Assembly: GCA_037953625.1 (NCBI GenBank)
Contig: CM075652.1
Span: 77,157,501-77,221,500 of the forward strand
From: Crotalaria pallida
Lineage: Eukaryota > Streptophyta > Magnoliopsida > Fabales > Fabaceae
Length of the DNA: 64,000 nt
Direction: 5' to 3'
Positions 1 to 10,749 of this stretch are shown piece by piece. Both the position numbers and the translations under genes were made by a program. The notes under the pieces were generated by a model that did not search any database, was not told the origin of the DNA, and saw only the letters and a list, made by a program, of their open reading frames with translations. Within the stretch, counting starts at the first letter, position 1. Every line of letters begins with the position of its first letter.

Positions 1-630
1 ATATCTCCCGACCAACTTAGCGGGAACTGAGGCACGATCTTAACCTCTTCTCCATCTTCCACTTGCTTCATGAACCAGCATACCGCGGCTCCCGTATATT
101 TATACTTGAAGAAGCGAGGTTTGAAGGATTTCCAAGAGTCGGTAACTTTAGCAAAAAGGGCATGATCTTTCCGAGCCTTCAGCGACACCCAGAGCCCTTT
201 GGAGTTATCAAATTTGTTTACTTGAGGGGCATATATCCAAAAAAAGGCTCGTAACGTCGCGACCAGACCCTCAGCATCGCAAAATTGCTGGAATGCTCTG
301 GCAAAGGCCCACCCACCCGGATGCAGTTGACTCGGGGCTATGCCTAGATGGTTGAGGACCTTTATCTCGAAGGTGGAAAATGGCACACGAATTCCGACCT
401 TAGTGGCTATCTCCTCGTAGAAGTAGAAGAACTGTTGGTTTTCTGGCACTTTGAAGCATATGCGGTCGTCTATGCTCACATGCGTCAAAGCAAATTCCGA
501 AACGTTCCCGTTTTCGTTCGGAGGGGTCAGAATAGGTCGAAGATGGTTCAAACTATCCGTCGTAAGCAAAGAGGGCCTCGTCCCGAGTACTTATCGATCA
601 AAAGTTTCGTCATGCTCTGCATGGTTGGGT
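1..630 (-). pseudogene. Antisense extra gene (aORF) of a Tat-lineage element, middle part
   Basis: Read on the minus strand, this stretch matches the antisense gene of the second Tat element at 33921-34730. Both share a core of the type PFSTFEIKVLNHL then SQLHPGGWAF, and later WKSFKPRFFKYK and WF. This resembles the domain annotated in plants as putative gypsy-type transposon (PF04195 family, recalled, not searched). The gene opposes gag-pol, as in other Tat-lineage elements with an extra antisense ORF between pol and the 3' LTR. No long open frame survives on the minus strand here, so it is decayed. It runs off the left edge and is interrupted on the right by the CACTA insertion at 631; its upstream exons resume at 4149. 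Function is unknown. Confidence 0.7.
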
Positions 631-659
631 CACTAGTACAAAATATAGATTTTAGACCA

Positions 660-1015
660 GTTAATTAAGACCGGTTCCGCACGGAACCGGTCTCTTTATG
701 GCCATTTATTGAAATAAGACTGGTTGCTTGATATAACCAGTCTGAATTATATATTAAATAAGACTGGTTCCGAACCAGTCTCCTTATAACAAAAAATTTA
801 AATGAGACTGGTTCCGCATGGAATCGGTCTCTTTTTGCATTTAAATAAGACTGGTTCCGTGTCGAACCAGTCTCCTTATATGCAGTTAAATAAGACCGGT
901 TACACATGGAACCAGTCTCCTTATGACAGTTTGTTAAAAAGAGACTGGTCCCTCACACAACCGGTCTCCATTTGAGTTTTAAATAAGATTGGTTCCATCT
1001 TTATTTATTAAAACG
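660..1015. repeat. Left subterminal repeat array of CACTA 1
   Basis: About a dozen copies of the word (A)GACTGGTTC or GACCGGTTC occur in both orientations. Several are paired as near-perfect palindromes around CCG, for example GACCGGTTCCG facing CGGAACCGGTC near 670-692. Such arrays bind the element's own transposase in known CACTA elements. The matching right-hand array lies at 3625-4140. Confidence 0.85.
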
Positions 1016-1137
1016 AGACTGGTCCTTCTCCATTCTTTACGTGTTTTCTTCTCCTTCTTCTTTCTAGTCAGTTCTTCCAATTTTCTTTGATTTTATTTTC
1101 CCTTAATATAACGAATTTTCCGAATCTCTGATTTCAA

Positions 1138-1395
1138 AGATGAGAACGAGCATGTGGAGGAGAACGAGGTCACCGCTCTGAACAAGGAAGAGGCCATAGG
1201 ATGATTATGACTCTAAGGACAATGACGAGGAAGATGACAACGACGACGGCGACGACGTCGAAGATGAGGAAGACGATGACGATGACGGTGGTTCTTCCGA
1301 TGACGGCGAGGATGACGACGGAGAAGACGACGAAGAGGAGCACGGTCCTGGAGCTTGCAGCGAGCGCGGCGGCGACCCTGACGAGGATGACGATG
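1138..1395 (+). pseudogene. Captured acidic coding fragment inside CACTA 1
   Basis: In one plus-strand frame, 1201-1395 reads as an almost unbroken run of Asp, Glu and Gly with a few Ser, for example DNDEEDDNDDGDDVEDEEDD. The stretch just before it (1138-1200) is acidic and helical in character. Composition is far more GC-rich than the surrounding CACTA interior, which suggests capture of a host exon. It resembles the acidic segments of plant nuclear or nucleolar proteins, but low complexity prevents naming the donor. The open frames seen in the other phases are shadows of this repeat. Confidence 0.5.
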
Positions 1396-1887
1396 TAACT
1401 CACTTAGATGCTATACTTTCACCTCTTAATTTTTAAAAATTGTTTGAAATTTGTGTTTAATTTCATTTATGGTTTTGATTTGACTCGCTAGGGTTTTATT
1501 TTTGTTAGATTGTTCGTTTAATCTTTTGTCATTCAGGAGTTCGATTTCGTTTTTGCTACTCCAAATTAGTAATCGATGCTCTCAATCTATGAATCGTTCG
1601 TTTTCTCTCAATTCAATCTCACTTGGTATAGCTCAATTCCCTCACTTCAATCTCTTACTTTATTTGCACACAACTTGTTTGAGGAAATGCTTCTAAGTTT
1701 CAATCTCTTACTTTATTTGCACACAACTTGTTTGAGGAAATGCTTCTAAGTTTCAATCTCTTCTTCCATTGTTCTTCGCCGATGTTATCTCTCTTTGCTG
1801 CTGTTGGTTTGCTCTCTTCGCCGATGAGTGTTGGTGTTAATCTCAGTAATAAATACACTGAATAAAATTTCCATGCATGTTTTGCAG

Positions 1888-2990
1888 ATGCTGGTGCAAG
1901 TGCCAATCTAGCTGTGGTTTTGATGCAAGAAGGACTCGCCCATATCCTCCTTGTTGGTAGAAGGTACGTCACTTTCATTTGAGTAGGTTCCATTCATGCA
2001 ATCCTTGAACAGTATGATATATAGAAGATATTTGAACTACTCGGTCCGCATTCTATAGTCAGATGGTAAGTGTGTGTTTGATTTCTTTGAGGGAAAATAA
2101 GCATCGGGTATTAAATATTAGTCCTTGTTGATTATGTAGTAACACTTTTGGCATGTTGCTATTGCAATCAAATGACTCATCTTATTATGACTGATAAAAC
2201 AGTATGACTGTTACTCGTTCACGGATAGAAGCTTCAATTCCTCGCAAGCATGGGCATGCTATTCATGGTTATGAGTCAGTATGTTCTTTCACTCTATTTC
2301 AAGATATGTCACTAATTGAGCTCAATAACAACAATAGTATGATTCTAAGGCATCTTCCTCCCTTTTGTAGGCTTTGAATAAGTTCTTTGAGAATGTTTTA
2401 CAGGTATGTTAAACTCGAAGGACATTATAAATTTATTCTCACTAGTGATATTATAAAATTTAAAAGTGATTTATTAAATGATTTATAGTATTTTTTTCAA
2501 TTATAATGGATTAATCATAGAATTAATGCTAATGATATGCTGCAAATTCAGAATACCCACAAAATTCTTGCTCTGCAACCTGATTTGTGTGTTATGTGTG
2601 ACTCTAGCTCTAAAGTTGCTGCTCATTTTTTTATTCACTGCCTTACAGCCCCTTCCATACCATGTTAATATGAAATGCCTATGGTGATTTCATACCCATG
2701 TACCAAACATGGGGTTCAAGAATCTTAGATATCCAGGAACACTAGATGCCTGGATGATGATGCTATGTACCAAATATCTCATTATCGTATTCATGTCTTT
2801 GTCTTTACTGTGTTTCTCCTTTGTTCCTTGCTTAATAGGATATCTTATCCTCTCTTTTGCTGTAAATTTCTTTCATCCCTTTAATAATACCTCTCCGATG
2901 GATTCTATCAATCTGTTTTAGGCTTTCTTGAAACATATAGATTTCAATGTGGTTCGCTGTGCCGTAATTGCAAGTCCAGGATTTACAAAG
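1888..2990 (+). pseudogene. Captured Pelota (DOM34/PEL1) gene fragment, four exons with introns
   Basis: Four blocks with splice consensus encode consecutive parts of plant Pelota, the release-factor-like protein of no-go and non-stop mRNA decay. 1888-1963 encodes GASANLAVVLMQEGLAHILL and ends at GTACGT. 2203-2278 encodes TRSRIEASIPRKHG and GYES. 2371-2403 encodes ALNKFFENVLQ. 2922-2990 encodes AFLKHIDFNVVRCAV and ASPGFTK. Introns begin GT and end AG at the expected places, so the capture was at the DNA level, not from mRNA. The N-terminal and C-terminal parts of Pelota are absent, so no functional protein is expected. Assignment is by recognition of the protein sequence. Confidence 0.85.
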
Positions 2991-3179
2991 GTCTGTAATC
3001 ACTCCCTGTACATTTTTATTTGGTTTCTTTTTTAGTGGGTATATGTACAATTTTGTATGGTGTTAATTTTGTTAAAGATTTTTATTAGAGTTCATTTTTT
3101 GACTTTAAGTTTCTTGCTATTTTCTTATTGTTTTGACATTTTAAGTTTAATATATTATGAATTTAAGAGCAAACTTTCC

Positions 3180-3465
3180 CTTCGCAGTTACTGAACTAGT
3201 GGAAGGTGATTCATCAACGAAAATAGTGGAAATCATATGCAGGCCAAGTTGACTAAAATCTGAGAAGAACAACTATGGTAGAATCGAAAGAGTTTTGAAA
3301 GTCCACAACATGCTAAAGACATTTGCTAGATTTGAAGATTTGAAGAGTACATAGAAATGGTGAAAATTAAAGCAAAGCAAACTCCAGAAGAAGAAGCATT
3401 TGTTGAATGATATTTGCCTGCAGTAGGAATAGCTTATAAAAGGAATGTTGCTAGGTTGCAGGAAT
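3180..3465 (+). other. Possible further captured exon in CACTA 1, unrecognised
   Basis: Between the Pelota fragment and the right subterminal array, short plus-strand frames read like coding sequence (ARFEDLK, then EMVKIKAKQTPEEEAFVE, then YKRNVARLQ). In-frame stops separate them. Base composition is closer to coding than the flanking AT-rich DNA. I do not recognise the donor gene. Confidence 0.3.
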
Positions 3466-4148
3466 GTATACTTATCCTTATAAGTATGTTGCTAGTTTCA
3501 CTTGGCATAGGAATGTATACTTGGCCTTGATCAAACTTGTAGTATATATATGTATAAAATGTGGTTTTTATAATATAATTTTAGCATTTAGTTATTATTT
3601 ATTTGTTTTATTATATTCATGTGTTTTTTTAATTGAGACCAGTTAAAAACACTAAACGAGACTAGTTAAAAATTTAATTGAGACCAATTTAAATGAGACC
3701 GGTTCAAAACATTCAATGAGACTGGTTCAAAATTTAAATGAGACCGGTTAAAAATTTAATTGAGACCGGTTCAAATCACTCAATGAGACTGGTTTAAAAT
3801 ACTCAATGAGACTGGTTCAAAATACTCAATGAGACTGGTTCAAAATACTAAACGAGACCGGTTACTTTTTAATTTTCAGACCGGTTCAAATCACTCAATC
3901 AGACTGGTTCATAGTTTAATTGAGACCGGTTCAAAATGCTCAATGAGACTGGTTCATCTTTTAATAGAGACTGGTTATTTTTTAATTTTCAGACTGGTTC
4001 GGAACCAGTCTCTTTAGTTGGGAACCAGACCGGTTCGAAACCAGTCTCATTTAAAACATAGCAATAAGACCGCCACTTTTGAGACTGGTTCCGAACCAGT
4101 CTCAAATGGGGTGCGGAACCGGTCTCATTTGACCAATCTGTAGTAGTG

Positions 4149-4650
4149 GGTGGTAAAGGGAATTCTTCGGGATGGGTCACACACCTGCGCTCCACCATAT
4201 CTGGGGAAAAAGTAAAAGGCTCGGCGTTAGCATTTTTCATAACAGGTATTTTAATTCTAAACCTAAGGCCGAGCCTTGGACATTTTCCCCTCACCCTCAT
4301 AGGTTTTCCCCAAAAATCTTTCCCTCTTGTAAAGCACTCTGGGTTTGTCCTAACCTGAGCCCGGCGCTCGACAAACCTATAAGCTAATAGCCTCCTACTT
4401 TCGTTTGCGGGATCAGTGGGATACTCCATGGTCGAAGGTTCTACCTCGAATGACTCGTTCATCCTTTCACCACGAGGGGGGTAGGAGGATTTACAGTTTT
4501 ATTACCAGTATTAGGGAGATCATAACCAATTTCTAAAGGAACGGATCCAGCCTCATAATCCCCAGAGGAACTAGAATCACTGGAAGGCTCTTCGCCTAAT
4601 CTCTCACAGAGTTCATAGTAAACCTTCCTCCAGTATCTCCAACCCCTCAT
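4149..4650 (-). pseudogene. 5' exons of the antisense gene of Tat element 1
   Basis: Two minus-strand frames (4650 to 4459, then about 4462 to 4149) match the start of the antisense gene of the other Tat element (35061-34500). Shared features are a basic segment (AYRFVERRAQ here, HYRIAERVEQ there) and the CVTHPEEFPLPP block (CVTNPELYPFPP there). The first frame starts MRGWRYWRKVYYELCERLGE and continues into a Ser/Asp-rich stretch. The homologous region in the other element is divided by an AG acceptor, so this is a spliced gene. The next exon lies left of the CACTA insertion (1-630). Confidence 0.65.
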
Positions 4651-4803
4651 AATTGAGAAACCCTAATACCAAACCCTTTAACTACCAACCTAGAACTAAA
4701 ACCCCAAAGCCCTGCAAAACCCAGAAAAAACAAAACCCCCTCAAAAAGAAGAAATGACAGAACCAAAAGTAGTCGTTTGAGTCAGAAGGGAAGAAAGGAT
4801 TAC

Positions 4804-5015
4804 CTGTTTTTGGTTGTTGCTTGATCTTTGTGGAAGAGTTTGACTGCGATGATTGATCGTGAATGCGTTAAGGAGATGCACAGAAATGTGTTTGGACAGA
4901 AATGTGTTTGGACAGAAATGTGTTTGAAGTTAGAGAATGAAGAAGGTTCCTGGTCTATGAAATTGCAAATGAGTGTAGAGTAGTGGAAGGGTATGAATAA
5001 AGGATTTAAATACCC
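4804..5015 (-). promoter_or_regulatory. Putative antisense promoter and leader exon of Tat element 1
   Basis: On the minus strand a TATA-like TATTTAAAT (5003-5012) is followed by a leader that ends in CAG|GTAATC at 4804/4803, a good 5' splice site. The other Tat element has a matching CAG|GTAACG donor at 35388/35387, almost the same distance from its 3' LTR start (528 versus 546 bp). This supports a conserved antisense transcription unit. No transcript evidence is available. Confidence 0.4.
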
Positions 5016-5321
5016 CTCAAAATCCCTCAACTTCCCTCCTTCCACGATGCACCGTTTGGGCCAAAGGCCCATTAACCCGCTCAGCCACCCACAGGGAAAG
5101 ACGTGGCAGTTATTGGAGTTACTTTTTCAAAGTTCGAAATTTGAAATGATTTGGCACAACTTCCCAGGGCACGTGTCGTACCTAAAGAACCTAAAACGTC
5201 ACCTTGAACAAGCTACATGGTTAAGGCTGGAAACAGTTGTCACACACTTCTGAACCAAGACATGCTAAAGGTCAACCCTAGCCACTTGTTACCTCACCAC
5301 AGACTTTCCAAGTCTTACGAG

Positions 5322-5330
5322 CTGGGGGGC
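5322..5330 (+). promoter_or_regulatory. Polypurine tract of Tat element 1
   Basis: CTGGGGGGC lies two bases before the LTR start TGTAGGG at 5332. The second Tat element has CTTGGGGGGC before its LTR at 35934. This is the plus-strand primer site. Confidence 0.7.
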
Positions 5331-5331
5331 T

Positions 5332-5948
5332 TGTAGGGTCTGCCGACCATATACGAACCCGAGTCTCACTAAAGGGTTCATCTAAGGGGATTTTGCTCGG
5401 TTTACCTATCATGAAAGTCCTTCGCTCGGACTCGTGGGATCTGAGTATACGAGAGGGCCAGGCTCGGACTTGATGGAACCGAGCCTTACGATCGGTCCCC
5501 AATCCATCAGGCTCGGGACTCTAGGGCCGAGACATACCGCCGGCTCGTGGATAAGCTTAGGCTCGCTGAGGCTTCTTATCCCTTCCGCAAATCTCTCCTA
5601 GATTCTCGCAACAGCCTAGACATGAGATCTTTAGCTGATCCTATTCAGATTCTAGAAGCATAATCGTCCGATATTATCTCACAGAATCCTGGTTCAGCAC
5701 AACTTTGATACAGGTCCCAAAGGGCCCATATCAGCCTCCTCCAAACCCTATAAATAACTCATCACAGCTAGGGTTTCAGGTAAGTAATCTCATCCCTAAG
5801 TTGACACTCTGCACACACACATTGACTAGGGAGATCCTGTTTTTCCCAACTGGAACTGCAGAAATACCATAAGTCATACATTAATACTTGATCCTCTCCT
5901 GGGCTCCTGGTTGCCATAATCTTGAGCACTTAGAGGGTTAAGGACACA
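5332..5948 (+). repeat. 3' LTR of Tat-lineage element 1 (617 bp)
   Basis: It starts TGTAGGGTCTGCCGACC after the polypurine tract and ends GGTTAAGGACACA. It parallels the 581-bp LTR of the second Tat element, which ends TAGTTAAGGACACGACA; both share the internal words CATCCCTAAGTTGACACT and GACTAGGGAGA. The 5' LTR and gag-pol are outside the window. Copia internal sequence follows immediately, so TAGTG (5949-5953) is the likely right TSD copy. Confidence 0.85.
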
Positions 5949-6008
5949 TAGTGATTAGGGCACTACAAATATTAAAGAAAATGTCACACATGATTTGTTT
6001 TCCAAAAC

Positions 6009-7415
6009 TTAATATAACTTGGAATAATCAAAGTATGCTCTTGAATAATCATGGTTATAATAAGAATATGACTTGTTTACCTCAAAATTTGTGTGCCAAG
6101 GAGATTTTGACTTTGACCAATGATTTCTTCCTTCAACCATTTTGTGCCAAGAATATTTTGTCTGAGACCATTGCTTTCTTTTCTGACTTTTCATCACGAT
6201 GAATTTTTCATTTCTTCCACCGAAAGCTTTTGTTCTTGTTGAAGCTATTTTCCTTGGGTTACTCCATCTATCTTTAGATATCCAAGGAGTCATTTTGATG
6301 TATTTTTCTCTTTGATTTCTTCTTGGTTTTTCCTTGGGTAAGATATAATCTACATTCCTGTTACAAAGAGAAACTCTTGGTACACATCTCATTTTGGGTC
6401 CAGGGGGATTAGATTTGGATTCCTCGGAACCCTTTGGAACCCATTTCATTTTATTTATCATATGATAATTTTTCTTATACATGCATAAATGAGAAATATG
6501 ACCCGAACGTCCACAGTAGTTACAAATAATGGGTTTGGGAGATGCTTTGAATTTTCTAAAATCATTTTTATAAGGACTAGTCTTATGATCCTTGTATTCA
6601 GAATCACATTTGACAACTACTTTACTTGACTTTTGAATTTCCACATTCTTATTAGAATAGTCAAATAAGGAGTTTGAGCAAATGGACTTTGAAATACACT
6701 GAGAATCACAAGAAGCAGCCTCAACAAATTTTTCAATAAAATTACACTTTTTAGTACTTGTAGAGGTGCTATTTTCAAAAATATTTTTCAAATCATCTCT
6801 CAAATCATAATGAGTACTATGAGGATTTTTGGAATGAGAATCAATTAACGTTACCTCGTGAGGAGTGTATGAATATGGTGCACTTTCGTTGTCTACCGAC
6901 TCCTCATCCGAAGAACTTGATTCCAAGAGAGATTCCAAGAAGGTTTCAAATAGCTTTTCTAAATCATCATCTTCATCTGACGAATTGCTCCTCATGCTAT
7001 TGGTGTCATCATTCAAAACTTTGTCATGGGAGATAGTCAATTCATCCTTTGAGCTTTCCTCTAGATGACTTTTCTGAGTGTATCTGTGAACACTTACACC
7101 TTCCAAAAGATCATCAGTAGCATAAAGTGTGTGTAAAGTATCCCAAATACATTTTGCATTAACACAATCCTTGATTCTAGCATATGCATCATCGTTTAAG
7201 ACATTTCTTAAAATCTGCATAGCTTCAATGTTCAAGGCAAAACATTTTTTGTCAAATTCGTTTAAAACATTTTTCGGGTTTAAATCAAAACCATTTTGCA
7301 CAATAAACCATAAACGATAATTAATTGATTGCAGATAAAATTTCATTCTAGCACTCCAATACACATAATTTTCTCCATTGAAGATTGGTGCATCATTGAA
7401 TGAAAGACCCTCCAT
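6009..7415 (-). CDS. gag: Ty1/copia gag (partial element, internally shortened)
   Basis: A 468-residue minus-strand frame begins MEGLSFNDAPIFNGENYVYW, the usual N-terminus of plant copia gag (DUF4219-type), and continues into the first half of a UBN2 domain (KCIWDTLHTLYA, about residues 108-119). The second half of UBN2 is missing: the frame jumps to a Ser/Asp/Glu-rich region (about 130-185). A CCHC zinc knuckle CNYCGRSGHISHLC lies near residue 290 and basic WxxK repeats near the C-terminus. No protease, integrase or RT follows, because the Tat element joins at 5948. The upstream PBS and LTR fit a Maximus/SIRE-like family. Start chosen as the first ATG after the PBS. The internal loss probably makes it non-functional. 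Confidence 0.85.
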   Translation of the reverse strand: MEGLSFNDAPIFNGENYVYWSARMKFYLQSINYRLWFIVQNGFDLNPKNVLNEFDKKCFALNIEAMQILRNVLNDDAYARIKDCVNAKCIWDTLHTLYATDDLLEGVSVHRYTQKSHLEESSKDELTISHDKVLNDDTNSMRSNSSDEDDDLEKLFETFLESLLESSSSDEESVDNESAPYSYTPHEVTLIDSHSKNPHSTHYDLRDDLKNIFENSTSTSTKKCNFIEKFVEAASCDSQCISKSICSNSLFDYSNKNVEIQKSSKVVVKCDSEYKDHKTSPYKNDFRKFKASPKPIICNYCGRSGHISHLCMYKKNYHMINKMKWVPKGSEESKSNPPGPKMRCVPRVSLCNRNVDYILPKEKPRRNQREKYIKMTPWISKDRWSNPRKIASTRTKAFGGRNEKFIVMKSQKRKQWSQTKYSWHKMVEGRNHWSKSKSPWHTNFEVNKSYSYYNHDYSRAYFDYSKLY

Positions 7416-7498
7416 TTAAAATCAAAAACAAATATCCCACTAAGCCAAACCACAAAGGATCTTTCACTCAAGCGATTAAGTTTGTTACCAAAGCACGA

Positions 7499-7511
7499 AG
7501 CTCTGATACCA
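7499..7511 (-). promoter_or_regulatory. Primer-binding site of the copia element (initiator Met tRNA)
   Basis: On the minus strand, TGGTATCAGAGCT follows the LTR end with a two-base spacer. It matches the 3' end of plant initiator methionine tRNA, the standard primer for copia elements. Confidence 0.85.
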
Positions 7512-7513
7512 AT

Positions 7514-9074
7514 TGTTGGAATAATTGGTGGTATTTGCGAGAATCACCCAAGATGGGGGGGGGGGGTGAATTGGGTGTTTATAAAACTTTGAACTTCAAT
7601 CGCAATAAATCATTCTTTGAAAGAATAACAGAGATTAAAACGAGCGGAAGATTAATGAACGATTTAAAACATTTTTAAGCGAAGAATTGAGATAATATTA
7701 CTATGTATATTGAAATCTTACTATACACGAGATTGATAAAAAAAACAACACAAGGAAAATGCAATTCTCGTGTTAAATAAATTAAAACGTAAAATTAACT
7801 TTTATCCGCGAAAATATAATTAACAAAAAAATAAACATGCGAAAAGTAAAGAGATAAGGGATAGGAAAAATTTGCACCGGAGATTTTTATCCTGGTTCGG
7901 CAAACAACGCCTACATCCAGTCATCGAGCGACCCACTTGAGCTTTTCACCAAGCCAAGACGCAATGCGTCCCCAAGTACATCCAGAGCGCCCCGCGAGCT
8001 ACTAGGAATCCCACCGTTCGCCAGGGACCTCAAATACAATAGCCTAACTACTAGGAATCCCACCGTTCGTATAGCGCTACCCAATACAACAGGGTTACTC
8101 ACCCTATGAACGCGACACACGTTCAATCCTAAGGGAAAACACTCCTTAATATATAAGGTTGTCACACCCCTTACAATCAAAAGGATTTGCACGAAGAAAT
8201 GTGTGCAACTAACAATAAGGCTCTCTAGATAGAGCAGATACTACAATAGAGTCCTATGACAAGATAATATTCTTAAGCAAATACAAAACTATAACAATAT
8301 GATGATGATGACTTTCTTCTCTAAGGATTTTTCAAATTGAGTGAGAAGGAGAAGAAGAAGAAGAAGAAGATTCAAAAGTGAAGTGAGCGAAAAAATGTGT
8401 TTTTAAAAAAAATGTAGAAGAAGAAGCAGTCAAAAATCAGGAATGTGATCATCCAGAAAAGGAAATAAATCATTCTGGGAATCTGTTTGATTTCAGCACG
8501 TTTTTCAAAATTTGAATAGAGTAATCGATTACTTTGGTCAGATTAATCGATTACTTGCTCTCAGGTTTTTCACAAAAGTTGCAGCATTAGAATGTAATCG
8601 ATTAACAGCTTCAAGTAATCGATTACTGTCACCTAAATGACCAGTTCAAGGAAGTAATCTATTACAGAATTCTAATTAATCAATTGCTTACTCTCTGGTT
8701 ACAAGTTGCATCAAGTAATCGATTATACCAAAAGGGGTAATCGATTACTCCACAATAAAAACAGATTTTCATGAAAAAGTTGTAACCAAAGGTTTTCGCA
8801 AAACATTTTCACAAAGACTTTTCCTGGAGCAGAGGTTTAAAAAAGGCTTCTTCTAGGTTTCTAAGAATAAAACAAATTTCATCATCATAAGGTTATAATT
8901 ATGTGCTTTAGATAATATTATTTGTCTTACAAAGATTACTAAGCCTAAAGACTAGATCTTCAACCTGCATACAATCTTTGTAATCTTCAACGTACCTGAA
9001 CCTGTTCAAAACATATATTGAAATGTGTTGTGTCATCATCAAAACAACAAACAGGGAAACCATGAGTTTCAACA
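7514..9074 (-). repeat. 5' LTR of the copia element (1,561 bp)
   Basis: On the minus strand it runs from TGTTGAAACTCATGG (ending at 9074) to CCAATTATTCCAACA at 7514, directly before the PBS. GTTTTGATGATGACAC near its start is typical of SIRE/Maximus-like LTRs. It contains an array of TAATCGATTA palindromes at 8520-8760 and a CTTCCGCT box near 7641-7650. The other LTR is outside the window. The element inserted into the 3' interior of a chromovirus. Confidence 0.8.
8520..8760. repeat. Array of TAATCGATTA palindromes in copia LTR
   Basis: Six clear copies of TAATCGATTA, mostly extended to GTAATCGATTAC, lie near 8521, 8546, 8595, 8620, 8717 and 8739. Two one-base variants (AATCTATT, AATCAATT) lie at about 8655 and 8674. 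Spacers are 15-40 bp and unrelated. The word reappears in the solo copia LTR at 29385-29570 and 30490-30525. Confidence 0.9.
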
Positions 9075-10060
9075 CCTTGATCTTCGCACCTATTAGTGGT
9101 CGATGTCGTTGGCACATTTCATCAAAAACCGAAACAATCGAATTAACAATTTTTTTTTTAAAATAGACCCCTTAGACGGAGCAGAATCAACCCGAAAAGA
9201 ATTCCTTCTAGATTATTTGCGTAGCGTTAGAGAATAGAGTGATAGAGTGTAGAATCCCTGAGAGACTCGAACGAACCTTGTAGACATCCTCTTACAACCA
9301 ATTGAAATAGATAGTAGACATCCTAAAACTCGCCTAAGAATCTAATCAAAGTTCCCGAACGATTTCCTTGAAAGAAGCAAGTCTTAACCACTGTATCAGG
9401 TACCTTACCGAGACCAATCAAATCAGCCGCAGGTCCATAGAAAGTACATATTTCGATGACTCCTCACTGGAAATGCACACTTTGGGATAACCTCCATTGT
9501 CTTCTTGCTTGACATGTACCCAGTACATCCTGGGTCGTCTTGCAAAGACCATGAAACTCATTCTTGAGTGCTTCGTGTTTCTTCTTTTCATCTTCACTCT
9601 CTTCGAGTTTCAGACATATATATATATATATATATGATAATTCACCAAGCCGTAAGAACCCAGCATGATTCAGTGCAACCCGCGGGTAGCCAACCCCGCA
9701 CCACTTCCAATCCCGGATGACGTTTGGGAAATCCATGGACTCGATTCTTAACAGCGACCGAACCTACCCTAGCATGGATATAATCAAGTATGTCGATGCC
9801 AAGTGGGAGAGGATTTCAATCCAAGGAATGGGAGATAGAACTTTAATAATAAGAAAACTGACGATCCTATGCAGATAGAGATAGTACGTAGTATTAGAAG
9901 ACAAACGTTGAAATAGGCATGACCCTAACCACATATGGAGCAGAAAGTAAAAACCGAAGGGAAGTGAAAACCGTAGTCAGAAGCTTACCAATGGGATGGT
10001 TCTCTATTCATGGAATCGAACGGAGTTTCGGGGACGAAATTCTAGTAAGTGGGGGAGAAA
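9075..10060 (+). mobile_element. 3' internal remnant of a Tekay-like chromovirus
   Basis: This stretch ends with TTTCGGGGACGAAATTC and the polypurine tract AAGTGGGGGAGAA (10048-10060), then the LTR. It is homologous, in reverse, to the interior of the nested element at about 24973-25900. No RT, integrase or chromodomain frame survives. The left end is cut by the copia insertion at 9074. An antisense frame at 9464-9736 is shared with the other copy, with unclear meaning. Confidence 0.7.
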
Positions 10061-10716
10061 TGTAACATCCCGAAATTTAATTCTGATAATAATTATAATA
10101 ATAATTAAAATCGAAAGTAAGGATTATCCTAAAAGGGATTTAAAATGATGAATTAGGAATTCTCTGAGTGTCATAAAGGAATCAAAAAGTGTTGGCATTG
10201 GAAGAGAAATTTAAAGAAGACCAAACGAGTGTTAAAAGTCGGTGTTTTCGGTGTTATAAACACCCTAAATTAGGAAATTAAAAATAAAAGATCTACATCT
10301 CTAAACATGAATTCCACCGTTGGATATGGATATAAGTGTCTTAGGAAGCTTGTCTCCAAATTTGGACAAGATCCGACGGTTAACAAAGAAGTTATAGCAC
10401 GGTCAACACAAAGTCAACAGACCCACGCCCAGGCGCGCCAGCAGCTCGCCCAGGCGTGCCAGCAGCTCGCCCAGGCGCGCCAGCGCGCATCAGACATGAA
10501 CTCGCAGCCACATTCTCGCCCAGGCGCACGGAGGTCTCGCCCAAGCGCGCCTCCGGATTTGAAAAATGATAAAACGCGATTTGAGGGCCAAAGCCCCCAT
10601 TTTCCACCCCTCCTCCATAGATTCCGACCTTCTCCTTCTCCCTCCACATCCTCCACCGCCAACGCCACCCTAATCGCCGCCTCCTTGGCCTCCTCTTCCT
10701 CTCCTTCAACTTGTCC

Positions 10717-10749
<33 letters not shown>

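Larger units (their letters stand above)
631..4148. mobile_element. CACTA (En/Spm-like) DNA transposon 1, non-autonomous, gene-capturing
   Basis: Termini are CACTAGTACAAAA on the left and, read inward, CACTACTACAGATTGG on the right. They are flanked by a perfect 3-bp duplication GGT at 628-630 and 4149-4151, the size expected for CACTA elements. Subterminal regions (about 660-1015 and 3625-4140) are packed with direct and inverted copies of AGACTGGTTC or AGACCGGTTC, the usual transposase-binding layout. No TNP2-type transposase is recognisable. The interior holds an acidic coding fragment and four Pelota exons on the plus strand. It inserted into the antisense gene of a Tat element and is therefore younger than that element. 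Confidence 0.95.

Noticed and set aside
1170..1403. Hydrophobic minus-strand ORF resembling a membrane protein
   Set aside because: It is the complement of an Asp/Glu codon run; Val/Ile richness is an artefact.
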